Assembly (NCBI GenBank): GCA_002071415.1
Contig: MWFC01000026.1
Span: forward strand, 1 to 32,498
Reading direction: 5' to 3'
DNA length: 32,498 nt
From: Bacteroidetes bacterium ADurb.Bin012
Lineage (GTDB): Bacteria; Bacteroidota; Bacteroidia; Bacteroidales; TTA-H9
The notes below the pieces were generated by a model. It searched no databases, had not been told where the DNA came from, and was given only the letters and a program-made list of their open reading frames with translations. The position numbers and the translations under genes are program-made. Shown piece after piece: positions 8,688 through 16,427 of the stretch (the first letter of the stretch is position 1; every line of letters begins with the position of its first letter).

Positions 8688-10514
8688 TCAGTCTTCCGAA
8701 AACTCCTTAAGCAATTTACGATAATTGGAAAAGACATTGGCTCTGGAAACGAAGCCCAGATATTTCCCATCTTTTATCACAGGAATGTTGTAGTGGGCGG
8801 TTTGTTGAAACAGTTTAGCCACATCTTCCATAGTATCGTCGGGGCTTACTTTTACATCGGGCATAAACATCAAATCTTTTACGAAGATCTTGTGATATAG
8901 TTCCTGTTGAAACAAAATATGTCGAATGTCGTTGATGAAAACTACTCCCAAAAAATTATTCTCTTTATCTACCACAGGGAAAACATTACGCTCGGAACTT
9001 GCTACTACTTTTACGAATTCTCCCAAGGTAGCATCAGGAAAAACAGTTTTGAAATTGGTTTCAAGCAAATCGGTAACTTTCATCATCGAGAGTACAGCTT
9101 TATCCTTATGATGAGTAATCAGTTCGCCACGTTCGGCCAGCTTCTTTGTATAGATGGAATGAGGTTCGAAATATTGGATGGTGATAAAAGAAATAGCAGC
9201 AGTCAGCATTAAAGGGGTAAGCAATTGATAACCTCCTGTAATTTCGGCAATCAGGAATATAGCCGTAAGAGGAGCGTGCATAACTCCTGCCATTACACCA
9301 GCCATTCCTACCAGAACGAAGTTGTTTTCGGGCATTCGAATTCCTGTAAGAAGATCGAGCGTGCGAGTAAAAAACAAACCACTCATGCCACCCATAAACA
9401 GAGAAGGCGCAAAAACCCCACCAATACCACCTGCAGCATTTGTCAGAGCCATGGCTATTACTTTGGTCAACATGATTACAAGCAAGATCAATGGAAACAT
9501 GAAGGACGACATCTGCAGATTTCCAAACAAACTCTGGTTGACCACTTCGGTGCCATGGCCATTGAGCATCAGCATCAAAGCATCATATCCTTCCCCATAA
9601 AGTGAAGGAAATATATAGATAAAAATTCCCAGTATAACACCTCCCACTAAAAGTCGATGAAAAGGATTACCGATGCGCTGCAGCTTGGATTCCGTATAAT
9701 CGGAAGCCCTCGTAAAATATAAGGAAACAAAGCCACAAAATAAGCCCAATATAGCATAAAATGGAAGACGTGAGAGATCGAACGAACTTTCGAGGGTAAA
9801 TGAAAACAAAACATCATCCCCAAGAAAGAAAAAAGAAATGACAGAGGCCGTGATAGCCGATAAAAGAAGAGGTATTAAGGTAGCCATAGTCAGGTCGATC
9901 ATGATAACCTCGATGGTAAAAACAATACCAGCGATGGGGGCCTTAAAAATACCGGCTATAGCTCCAGCCGCTCCGCATCCAATCAGTAAGGTTCGATGTT
10001 TGTATGAAACCTTTGCAATCCGCCCCAAATTGCTTCCTATAGAAGCACCTGTGAGCACTATGGGAGCCTCAGCCCCTACCGAACCTCCAAAGGCAATCGT
10101 TAAAGTGCTGGCTATCATCGAAGAAAAAGTATTATGAGGCTTCAACAAACTGTTATTCTTCGAAATAGCATATAACACTTTACTTATTCCATGTGATATA
10201 TCATCTTTTATAAAATAACGAATAAAAAGCACTGTAAGCAATATCCCTATTAAGGGCGAAAAGAACAATAGGAAGCTGTTGTTACCAAAGCCAAAATCAC
10301 TCGTAATAAAAGCATGCGTATAATAAACCGTATTTTTCAGAATAATAGCACTCAACCCACTCAAAAAGCCTACAATAACTCCAAGAATATTGACCAACTG
10401 ACGGTCAGAAATTTTTCTCAGCCGCCATTTCCTGATGTAATCCCAATTCCTTAAAATATTAGCCCTTAATGGAATAAGGATATTGAACCTGTATAATTTT
10501 AATGTATTATACAT
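8688..10514 (-). CDS. ClC-type chloride channel/antiporter with C-terminal CBS pair
   Basis: This is a 608-residue membrane protein of the ClC family, exchanging or conducting chloride or similar anions. The gating glutamate is present as Glu149 in GAEAP (canonical GxEGP). The GxFxP filter region is present as GGVFAPSLFMGG, and MAGVMAGVMHAPLTAIFLIAEITGG is followed by the last helices. The serine filter motif GSGIP is replaced by SHGIS near residues 107-111. Two CBS domains follow (about 478-538 and 544-602), which usually bind adenine nucleotides and regulate the pore. The N-terminus before the first membrane segment is about 40 residues and basic. It is unlikely to be the fluoride-specific subclass, because no fluoride riboswitch was seen and the motifs fit the general Bacteroidota ClC type. 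Confidence 0.92.
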   Translation of the reverse strand: MYNTLKLYRFNILIPLRANILRNWDYIRKWRLRKISDRQLVNILGVIVGFLSGLSAIILKNTVYYTHAFITSDFGFGNNSFLLFFSPLIGILLTVLFIRYFIKDDISHGISKVLYAISKNNSLLKPHNTFSSMIASTLTIAFGGSVGAEAPIVLTGASIGSNLGRIAKVSYKHRTLLIGCGAAGAIAGIFKAPIAGIVFTIEVIMIDLTMATLIPLLLSAITASVISFFFLGDDVLFSFTLESSFDLSRLPFYAILGLFCGFVSLYFTRASDYTESKLQRIGNPFHRLLVGGVILGIFIYIFPSLYGEGYDALMLMLNGHGTEVVNQSLFGNLQMSSFMFPLILLVIMLTKVIAMALTNAAGGIGGVFAPSLFMGGMSGLFFTRTLDLLTGIRMPENNFVLVGMAGVMAGVMHAPLTAIFLIAEITGGYQLLTPLMLTAAISFITIQYFEPHSIYTKKLAERGELITHHKDKAVLSMMKVTDLLETNFKTVFPDATLGEFVKVVASSERNVFPVVDKENNFLGVVFINDIRHILFQQELYHKIFVKDLMFMPDVKVSPDDTMEDVAKLFQQTAHYNIPVIKDGKYLGFVSRANVFSNYRKLLKEFSED

Positions 10515-10588
10515 AATTTTGGTAGGAATAATCCCATTTTATTAACGAGAATCTGATTGCATTTCAATTTTCCATGAAATTCGCTAGG

Positions 10589-10596
10589 CAAAAATA
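10589..10596 (-). promoter_or_regulatory. Putative -7 element for the ClC gene
   Basis: TATTTTTG fits TAnnTTTG, 75 nt before ATG 10514. An ATTG lies about 15 bp upstream, shorter than the usual -33 spacing. Confidence 0.4.
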
Positions 10597-10794
10597 AAAA
10601 CTTATATTTTGCAATCCTTTAATATTTTACATTTAAGGAACCACATCGAAAAATACTTTCAGATTAAAAATTTTAAACGCATTTCGAGCCAGTGTCTTAT
10701 TTTATCTTCTTCATTTTGCCATATTTATTTCGCTTTGTATCCTTAGAACTCCTGACTCTATAATTGCATATCAATCCCGTTAGTTATGACGGGA

Positions 10795-10802
10795 CAAAAG
10801 TA
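10795..10802 (-). promoter_or_regulatory. Orphan -7 element, distal ClC promoter or small RNA
   Basis: TACTTTTG is a full consensus match on the minus strand, 281 nt upstream of the ClC start. The perfect 6-bp inverted repeat TCCCGT/ACGGGA follows at once. No -33 element and no nearby terminator were seen. Confidence 0.3.
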
Positions 10803-10904
10803 GCATCGAATTTCGACGAATGGATATAATAAATAATCATTGAAACTGAATTTACGCAAATCGGAGCCATTATACTTGTTATGGAAGGAGTATATCGAGA
10901 GGCG

Positions 10905-10931
10905 AAAAGTCGGCCCACATGGCCGACTTTT
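10905..10931 (-). terminator. Terminator hairpin after the pnt operon
   Basis: A perfect 11-bp stem (10905-10915 AAAAGTCGGCC with 10921-10931 GGCCGACTTTT) encloses a 5-nt loop, 18 bp after the pntB stop. The stem carries T on its 3' side on either strand, so it can work for the minus-strand operon. Confidence 0.75.
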
Positions 10932-10949
10932 CAATCCAAAGCGTAAAGA

Positions 10950-12404
10950 TTACAGACTTTTAATTTCAGCGATGAGTTTTTGCAAGCTTACTTTGGCATC
11001 ACCAAAAAGCATTCGAGTGCGAGGATGATAAAAAAGATTATTTTCAATAGCGGCATATCCTTTTGCCATCGAACGTTTCATAACAATGACATTTTTTGCT
11101 TCCCAAACCCTGATTACAGGCATACCATAAATAGGGCTCGAAGGATCTTCTTCGGCTGCGGGATTTACAACATCATTAGCTCCTATTACAATTACCACAT
11201 CGGTATTAGGCATTTCGTTGTTGGCATCTTCGGCCTCGACTAATTTTTCGTAAGGAACATCTGCCTCGGCCAGTAAAACGTTCATGTGCCCGGGCATACG
11301 TCCAGCAACGGGATGAATTCCATATTTCACTTCCACCCCCTTACTAGATAACAAAAGATCCAGTTCATGACAGAGATGCTGAGCCTGAGCAACGGCCAGT
11401 CCATAACCCGGAACGATATATACCTTTTGGGAATAGCAAAGAAGAATAGCCGCATCACTTAAGTTGATTTCTCTAACGGTTCTATCGATGTCTGCAGCGC
11501 CTTCTTTGCTTTTGCCTCCGAAAGCCCCCGCAATGACATTTATTATAGAACGATTCATAGCCTTGCACATTAAAATTGTGAGAATGGTACCAGCCGATCC
11601 AACGAGTATACCACCGGTGAGCATGGCTCGGTTGCCGTAAAGAAATCCTCCCATGGCCGCAGCAACCCCCGTAAAAGAATTCAAAAGAGAAATAACTACT
11701 GGCATATCGGCTCCACCAATGGGCATGACGAAACTAACCCCATAGAACAAAGCCAAAAATGCAAATAGATAAACCAAACCCATCGAAGGTTTATGGTCGA
11801 GCTGAAGGATATAAATAGCAAAAATGAGCACACTGGCCAGTATAATCATGTTTAGATATTTCAGCCAGCTTGCCTTGATGTCGCCTATTTTCCCGTCGAG
11901 TTTTCCAAATGCAATCATACTACCTGCAAACGAAACTGAGCCAATCATTAATCCAAGAATTACCGACAGGGTGTACCCATTGAGCATACCATGATGTTCG
12001 ACCAATACGTCAGGCACATGCGGAAATTCCATAAGAGAAATCAATGCGGCGCAAGCTCCTCCCATTCCATTGAACAATGAAACCATTTGCGGCATTGCCG
12101 TCATCTTTACTTTTCTGGCAGCCGTCCACCCAATTGTACCTCCTACGGCAAATGCAACCACAATTAAAGGAATATTGTGAATCCCTTCGTAAGTCCCATC
12201 CTCCTGTTTTACCTTATGAAACAAAATGGTGAACAAGATGGCCAGAAACATGCCAGCGGCAGCCCATAAATTTCCACTTCGAGCCGTATTAGGACTGCTC
12301 AGACGCTTTAATCCGACAATGTATAATACGGATGCAATAATATAAGAAATCTCGAGAATCGAAAATTGCTGCGAATACTCAATGACATTTATAATTTGTT
12401 CCAT
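10950..12404 (-). CDS. pntB: NAD(P) transhydrogenase subunit beta
   Basis: This is the beta subunit of proton-translocating transhydrogenase, which couples proton entry to hydride transfer from NADH to NADP+. It has 484 residues (E. coli PntB 462), with about nine membrane helices in the first 290 residues. The NADP(H)-binding domain III follows (about 305-484), with VPGYGLAVAQAQH, GIHPVAGRMPGHMNVLLAEA, VIGANDVVNPAA, GMPVIRVWEAKNVIVMKRSM and GYAAIENNLFY. It is the last gene of the pntA1-pntA2-pntB operon, 12 bp after pntA2, and its terminator lies just downstream. Unusually for this genome a GGAGG Shine-Dalgarno-like sequence precedes the ATG. Confidence 0.96.
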   Translation of the reverse strand: MEQIINVIEYSQQFSILEISYIIASVLYIVGLKRLSSPNTARSGNLWAAAGMFLAILFTILFHKVKQEDGTYEGIHNIPLIVVAFAVGGTIGWTAARKVKMTAMPQMVSLFNGMGGACAALISLMEFPHVPDVLVEHHGMLNGYTLSVILGLMIGSVSFAGSMIAFGKLDGKIGDIKASWLKYLNMIILASVLIFAIYILQLDHKPSMGLVYLFAFLALFYGVSFVMPIGGADMPVVISLLNSFTGVAAAMGGFLYGNRAMLTGGILVGSAGTILTILMCKAMNRSIINVIAGAFGGKSKEGAADIDRTVREINLSDAAILLCYSQKVYIVPGYGLAVAQAQHLCHELDLLLSSKGVEVKYGIHPVAGRMPGHMNVLLAEADVPYEKLVEAEDANNEMPNTDVVIVIGANDVVNPAAEEDPSSPIYGMPVIRVWEAKNVIVMKRSMAKGYAAIENNLFYHPRTRMLFGDAKVSLQKLIAEIKSL

Positions 12405-12408
12405 GGCC

Positions 12409-12413
12409 TACCT
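12409..12413 (-). promoter_or_regulatory. Shine-Dalgarno-like GGAGG before pntB
   Basis: The minus strand reads CGGAGGTAGGCC immediately before the pntB ATG (12404), in the 12-bp gap after the pntA2 stop. Most other genes here lack such a sequence. Confidence 0.5.
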
Positions 12414-12416
12414 CCG

Positions 12417-12728
12417 TTATTTCCCATCTTTTTTCTTTTTAAACATTTCGAGCATGCGATCAGTGACTACAAAACCGCCGACGACGTTCAAAGTACCAAG
12501 AATTACGGCAATAAATCCGAGGATTAAGGGGAGGGTTTCGTGAGCATGTCCCATTACAATGATAGAACCTATGATCACCACACCATGAATGGCATTTGCT
12601 CCCGACATCAATGGAGTATGCAAAACGGCAGGAACCTGCGATATAACTTCAATTCCAAGAAAGATGGAAAGAATGATGATAAAAATCGCATCCTTATATT
12701 CATAAATAAATCTCAATACACCATCCAT
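12417..12728 (-). CDS. NAD(P) transhydrogenase subunit alpha, membrane part (alpha-2)
   Basis: This 103-residue protein corresponds to the C-terminal membrane domain of PntA, encoded as a separate gene (the split arrangement often called pntAB or pntA2). It has three to four hydrophobic helices with GFIAVILGTLNVVGGFVVTDRML near the C-terminus, followed by a short Lys-rich tail. The motif PLMSGANAIHGVVIIG is typical of the family. It sits 22 bp after pntA1 and 12 bp before pntB. Confidence 0.93.
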   Translation of the reverse strand: MDGVLRFIYEYKDAIFIIILSIFLGIEVISQVPAVLHTPLMSGANAIHGVVIIGSIIVMGHAHETLPLILGFIAVILGTLNVVGGFVVTDRMLEMFKKKKDGK

Positions 12729-12750
12729 AAAATTTATTGTTAAGTGTTAA

Positions 12751-13878
12751 TTAATTATTGATAAGGGATTTAACTCTCTCATGAACAATTTGACCCTCAT
12801 GGGTTACCAGCGTGCCCTTCACGATATCATCATCCCAATTGAGGTTGAGATTACCTTCATTTGTAATCAACAATTTGATAAAGTTGATGTAGTTTTTACC
12901 GAGCATTCGTGAAGCATCGGTTGGTATTTCGCTGGGGAAAAAGGAATTGCCAATGATTTTAATTCCGTGGTGCACAATGGTTTTATTATTTTGGGTCAAT
13001 TCGCAGTTGCCACCGGTGGAAGCTGCCAGGTCGATAATCACGCTTCCCGGGCGCATCGCTTCGACTGTTTCGGTTCTCAACAAAAGAGGAGCCCGTTTGC
13101 CAGGTATCTGAGCTGTGCCAATGATTACATCGGATTTTATAGCATGGTCATGAATAGCTTGAGCCTGTCGCTTCTTAAATTCTTCGGTTTGCTCAACAGC
13201 ATAACCTCCGGCAGATTTGTCTTCTATGGCGCCTTCTACTTCCACGAACTTCGCACCCAAGCCAAGAACTTCTTCCTTAGCTGCCGTTCGTACATCGAAG
13301 GCTTCCACTACGGCGCCCAGCTTACGTGAAGTAGCTATAGCTTGCAATCCGGCCACCCCAGCACCTAAAATCAATACCTTGGCTGGTGAAATAGTACCTG
13401 CAGCCGTCATCAGCATGGGGAAAAACTTCGGTAATTCATTTGCAGCCTTCAAAACTGCCTTATAACCAGCCACAGTTGACATGGACGATAGTATATCCAT
13501 GGTTTGAGCCCTTGTGGTGCGTGGAATCACATCCATGCTAAAAGCAGTAATTCCAGCGGCAGCAAGAGCCTTCACATAATCTTTCTCGAAGTAGGGATTT
13601 AAAGCGCCTATAATGACCTGCCCTCTTTTTAAAAGAGCAATATCGGTTGATGAAATCGCATTGATCATCAATATTACTTCGGAAAGTCCAATGACGTCTT
13701 CGCGTGTAAGAATCTTTGCTCCTGCCGCTTCATACATGGCATCATCCGCATAAGCACGTATTCCGGCTCCCTGCTCTACTAAAACCTCAATCTGAAGCTT
13801 TACTAAAGTGGCAACCCCTTCAGGCAAAAGCACTACCCTGTTTTCTGGTGGTTGTTCCTTAAGAATTCCTACTCTCAT
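12751..13878 (-). CDS. NAD(P) transhydrogenase subunit alpha, NAD-binding part (alpha-1)
   Basis: This soluble NAD(H)-binding domain I of the transhydrogenase is related to alanine dehydrogenase. The ATG at 13878 (MRVGILKEQPPENRV...) gives 375 residues, normal for split alpha-1 subunits. A longer frame reaching 13968 was rejected because its extra 30 residues are unlike the family and contain the promoter. Motifs are RVVLLPEG near the N-terminus and the Rossmann loop VLILGAGVAGLQAI (about 168-181) followed by FDVR. RAQTMDILSSMSTVAGYKAV and the C-terminal GNSFFPSEIPTDAS are also present. It is the first gene of the operon. Confidence 0.95.
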   Translation of the reverse strand: MRVGILKEQPPENRVVLLPEGVATLVKLQIEVLVEQGAGIRAYADDAMYEAAGAKILTREDVIGLSEVILMINAISSTDIALLKRGQVIIGALNPYFEKDYVKALAAAGITAFSMDVIPRTTRAQTMDILSSMSTVAGYKAVLKAANELPKFFPMLMTAAGTISPAKVLILGAGVAGLQAIATSRKLGAVVEAFDVRTAAKEEVLGLGAKFVEVEGAIEDKSAGGYAVEQTEEFKKRQAQAIHDHAIKSDVIIGTAQIPGKRAPLLLRTETVEAMRPGSVIIDLAASTGGNCELTQNNKTIVHHGIKIIGNSFFPSEIPTDASRMLGKNYINFIKLLITNEGNLNLNWDDDIVKGTLVTHEGQIVHERVKSLINN

Positions 13879-13900
13879 AGAATGAATATTGTTGAAGAAA

Positions 13901-13908
13901 CAAAAGTA
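13901..13908 (-). promoter_or_regulatory. Putative -7 element of the pnt operon
   Basis: TACTTTTG is a full consensus match, 22 nt before the ATG at 13878. It lies inside the longer open frame and so supports the shorter pntA1 start. Confidence 0.6.
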
Positions 13909-14272
13909 TAGAATTTCGTTTTTGTGCATATCCTTTAATCCGAATAAAGTGTGAGTTGTTTCATTCATTTTTTAGCCAATCGATGTTTTGGCTTCCATGA
14001 ATTTTTGATAAATAAGATCCTTGCTATCATCAAGATGACCTGAATTCAGAAAAAATCATATAAAAATCCATCGAAAATATATACTGAATTACTTGATACA
14101 AAATATCTGGTAAAAATCGAAGCAATGGGAAATCGTTGGATGTATAAAGCTTATAGATGCACCAGGCGAGAAAGAATCAATAAAATCATCAAGAATATAC
14201 AATATACCTTGTGATACTTCTTATCTAGGCAAAATCACCACTTTACATCCTATTCTCAATTTTTAAAGATAG

Positions 14273-14285
14273 AGGGTTATACCCT
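14273..14285 (+). promoter_or_regulatory. Palindrome ahead of mntP, candidate operator
   Basis: AGGGTTATACCCT is a perfect inverted repeat (5-bp arms, 3-bp centre) 25 nt before the mntP ATG. It overlaps a near-consensus -7 element TATTTTTA (14285-14292). The position suits a metal-responsive repressor, but the regulator is unknown. Confidence 0.4.
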
Positions 14286-14310
14286 ATTTTTACGAGCCTA
14301 AATTCTGAGA

Positions 14311-14871
14311 ATGGATTTTATCTATATAATTTTTCTGGCCATTAGCCTTTCCTTTGATACATTCGCTGTAGCCATATCCTGTGGGCTATGTTTACCACAA
14401 ATCTCCCTTCGGAATGCCCTGAAGATTAGCTTGCCTCTTGCTTTTACTCAAGCTGTCATGCCTTTGATTGGATGGTTGATTGGTTCATCTTTCGAGCAAA
14501 CTCTAAAAAGTTATGATCACTGGATCGCCTTCCTATTGTTGAGCTTTTTAGGAGTAAGAATGATCGTTTCAAGTTTTAGGGGGAAAAAACCGCCAAAACC
14601 TTTCAATCCTCTCAATCTGCCAACTATCATGGGGCTTTCGGTTGCCACGAGTATTGATGCATTGATTGTAGGATTCAGCTTGTCATTGATCGAAGCTAAT
14701 CTAATATTTGCTGTTTTTTCGATAGGGTTCATAACTCTCATAGCAGCTATGCTCGGGATTTCAATAGGGAAAAAGACCAGTCCGCTTCTCGGGAAAAAAA
14801 TGGGAGCAGTGGGAGGTGTTATTCTAATAGTCATTGGACTAAAAATACTTCTTTCGCATATTCTTGTCTAG
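14311..14871 (+). CDS. mntP: MntP-like manganese efflux protein
   Basis: This 186-residue inner-membrane protein belongs to the MntP (DUF204/YebN) family, which exports Mn2+ to avoid toxicity. E. coli MntP has 188 residues. Six membrane helices are visible in two related halves. Each half begins with the family's acidic motif: SFDTFAVAIS in the first helix (Asp16) and SVATSIDALIVGFSL in the fourth (Asp near residue 117). The basic cytoplasmic linker GKKPPKPFNP lies between the halves. It stands alone, divergent from the pnt operon, with a palindrome in its upstream region. Confidence 0.93.
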   Translation: MDFIYIIFLAISLSFDTFAVAISCGLCLPQISLRNALKISLPLAFTQAVMPLIGWLIGSSFEQTLKSYDHWIAFLLLSFLGVRMIVSSFRGKKPPKPFNPLNLPTIMGLSVATSIDALIVGFSLSLIEANLIFAVFSIGFITLIAAMLGISIGKKTSPLLGKKMGAVGGVILIVIGLKILLSHILV

Positions 14872-15078
14872 TTAAAACAAATACTTCAAGTTATAATCCC
14901 ATAATTCACACCGTATCTATCGAGACGAAACAAAATCGACAATTGAGGATTAATGCGACAGATGATCCAGAAATTTTCATCAAGTGGGCAAGGCAAACGA
15001 TCATGCAAGCGATTTTTCTCTCCCATACCAGAATTCTATTCTAAAAGAGGTAAACAAGGAATCTTCTCTAAAACGCTA

Positions 15079-15107
15079 TTGCTGGAATTTCAATTGTCGT
15101 ATTTTTG
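15079..15107 (+). promoter_or_regulatory. Plus-strand promoter without an assigned gene
   Basis: TTG (15079-15081) lies 18 bp upstream of TATTTTTG (15100-15107), which fits the Bacteroidota -33/-7 arrangement well. No ORF follows; the palindrome at 15131-15161 comes 24 bp later. Confidence 0.45.
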
Positions 15108-15130
15108 TGTAAAGATTTTCAGATAAGTGT

Positions 15131-15161
15131 AAACCTAATAGGTCATAGACCTGTTAGGTTT
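15131..15161. repeat. Intergenic palindrome / hairpin
   Basis: AAACCTAATAGGTC (15131-15144) and GACCTGTTAGGTTT (15148-15161) form a 14-bp stem with one G-T pair and a 3-nt loop. The form resembles short palindromic repeats found between genes in Bacteroidota, and it could also act as a bidirectional terminator. Only one copy is in the window. Confidence 0.6.
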
Positions 15162-15296
15162 TAACAGTGCCGAAGCCATTCCTTGTTCATTCTCCTCCGA
15201 GAAAACAGAGGCATCTGGTCTGGGTTCTCCAATGATAAGGGCCTCCGCTGGGTGATATAGCAAACTGTTCAAAACAAGCTCAGCCTGAATTTTCAT
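15135..15296 (-). pseudogene. Short possible gene remnant
   Basis: A 53-codon frame starts at ATG 15296 and ends inside the palindrome. It has no promoter motif and no recognised family. The protein has a fairly natural composition (GEPRPDASVFSEEN), and neighbouring frames look coding-like but are broken, so decay is the best guess. Confidence 0.2.
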
Positions 15297-15436
15297 CTCA
15301 TTCAATTAGCCTGTAAGGTATTGCCTGGGTATTGGGCTCAAATTCATTTGCATAACGATGAGTTTTCTAAATAAACCCTAACCTGCGAAAAGATTTATTC
15401 AAGTAAAAAAAGTATTTCGACCGAAGTTTAGCCAGA

Positions 15437-16318
15437 TCAGGGAATGAGTTCAAATACGGGTCGGCCTTTTTTAATCTTCTTAACCCTGCATTTCACTGGA
15501 TTTCCAAAAGGCATTGTAATATATTTCGAGTTTCCCAACGAAATTTCATATTCATTTCCAAGTCCATCATTTACTATCATGATAGTCTTAGGACCGCGCA
15601 TACAATCCATCTTCGAATCATAAGAATCGAAATATAGTTCCTTTTCCTTTCCCGGCCATAAACCAGCAGGTACTGGCTCAAAACGAGGAATTTCATAATC
15701 ATCGGTATATACGAAACATTGTAAAAATGGCGATTTCTCAAAGCCTGCATCTACTACTGAGTTTAAAGGGATTAAATCTACACCAAAAATTGGATGATAA
15801 GCCAAACAAAATCGATTTCCAGAAGGATGGGAATAGATTCCTATATTCTTCATGGTATATAAACCCTCCTGAGGAGGGGATAGCCACTGTGGATTTGCCA
15901 CTTCAGAAACAAGATGTACTTTCGCCTTCGAAATTTTCTTTACTCGACATAAAATTTTCTCTGAAGGTCGATAATCGGGGCGAAGCATCACCATGTAATC
16001 GTAGCCCAATTGATCTTTTAGACTGGCTATGTTGATGAGGTTCGATTGGAAGAGAGAATAAACCTCGAAAACATAGGAAGAACCTTTGTGAAGATAAGGA
16101 TGAAAGGGTTCGAGAAAAATTCTCCCATTGCAATTGATTCTGTCTATACGGCATTTTATATATATTCCACATTCGATGGAATAATGGCTATACCTTTTGG
16201 CAGGAAGTAAGAATCTCATTGCAGAGGCGTCCTGCAAAACGAAATACTCTCTATCATCGGGAAATGATTTTTTATTAATTACCTCAAATTCAGCAATATC
16301 GCCGGGTTTATACTTCAT
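15437..16318 (-). CDS. Unrecognised protein, four degenerate OB/S1-like repeats
   Basis: I do not recognise this 293-residue cytoplasmic protein as a named family. It has no signal peptide or membrane segment. By eye it divides into four units of about 65-70 residues (about 5-74, 78-140, 150-216, 224-293). Each opens with a strand of the form Y-x-F-x-V or similar and ends in a conserved strand pair: IKCRIDRINCNGRIFLEP, ILCRVKKISKAKVHLV, FLQCFVYTDDYEIPRFEP and VKCRVKKIKKGRPVFELIP. This pattern resembles S1/cold-shock OB-folds, which suggests nucleic-acid binding as an inference. It is divergent from elbB, with its own promoter motif. Confidence 0.75.
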   Translation of the reverse strand: MKYKPGDIAEFEVINKKSFPDDREYFVLQDASAMRFLLPAKRYSHYSIECGIYIKCRIDRINCNGRIFLEPFHPYLHKGSSYVFEVYSLFQSNLINIASLKDQLGYDYMVMLRPDYRPSEKILCRVKKISKAKVHLVSEVANPQWLSPPQEGLYTMKNIGIYSHPSGNRFCLAYHPIFGVDLIPLNSVVDAGFEKSPFLQCFVYTDDYEIPRFEPVPAGLWPGKEKELYFDSYDSKMDCMRGPKTIMIVNDGLGNEYEISLGNSKYITMPFGNPVKCRVKKIKKGRPVFELIP

Positions 16319-16340
16319 GCTTAGGATAGAGTAAGTGGAA

Positions 16341-16348
16341 CAAATTTA
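16341..16348 (-). promoter_or_regulatory. Putative -7 element for the OB-repeat protein gene
   Basis: TAAATTTG fits TAnnTTTG, 22 nt before the ATG at 16318. Confidence 0.45.
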
Positions 16349-16393
16349 TAAAAGGTTTCTCTGTCTGAATAAAAAAACCTCAATAAAAAGCAC

Positions 16394-16401
16394 TATCTTT
16401 G
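16394..16401 (+). promoter_or_regulatory. Putative -7 element for elbB
   Basis: TATCTTTG fits TAnnTTTG, 14-26 nt before the two candidate ATGs (16416, 16428). It rules out the longer frame that begins at 16335. Confidence 0.45.
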
Positions 16402-16427
16402 AAGCAAAACCAATAATGAATAAATGT

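Larger units (their letters stand above)
10515..10949. other. Intergenic region between ClC start and pntB end
   Basis: This 435-bp stretch has no credible gene. From right to left it holds the pntB terminator hairpin (10905-10931), an unassigned TACTTTTG promoter motif (10795-10802, minus), a short hairpin TCCCGT/ACGGGA (10775-10794) and a TATTTTTG motif (10589-10596, minus) that could serve the ClC gene. The remainder is AT-rich, with only very short leader-like ORFs (for example an ATG followed by two to five codons). Confidence 0.7.
13879..14310. other. Divergent intergenic region between pntA1 and mntP
   Basis: These 432 bp between divergent genes hold the pntA1 promoter motif on the left and the mntP palindrome on the right. 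The AT-rich centre (about 13970-14260) shows no recognisable gene, RNA or riboswitch. A 29-codon ORF at 14125-14214 is not convincing. Confidence 0.65.
14872..15436. other. Intergenic region with promoter, palindrome and possible gene remnant
   Basis: These 565 bp between the convergent mntP and OB-repeat genes contain a plus-strand promoter (15079-15107) that leads directly into a palindrome (15131-15161). On the minus strand a short frame (15135-15296, 53 codons) begins MKIQAELVLNSLLYHPAEAL. An adjacent frame, interrupted by a stop, reads RYANEFEPNTQAIPYRLIE. Together they look like decayed coding sequence of unknown origin rather than a live gene. Confidence 0.5.

Noticed and set aside
10515..10949. 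Fluoride riboswitch for the ClC gene
   Set aside because: No matching pseudoknot consensus in the leader.
10840..11028. 62-codon plus-strand ORF over the pntB terminator
   Set aside because: It runs through the terminator hairpin and antisense into pntB.
13879..13968. 30-residue N-terminal extension of pntA1
   Set aside because: It contains the TACTTTTG promoter, and family members start at MRVGILKE.
14125..14214. 29-codon plus-strand ORF upstream of mntP
   Set aside because: It is short and Lys/Arg-rich, with no promoter or recognised similarity.
13970..14310. yybP-ykoY manganese riboswitch before mntP
   Set aside because: The conserved loop sequences and paired arms were not found; only the short palindrome stands out.
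16335..16427. N-terminal extension of ElbB
   Set aside because: It contains the TATCTTTG promoter and is unlike ElbB proteins, which begin at MK-x-F-A-x-x-LSGCG.
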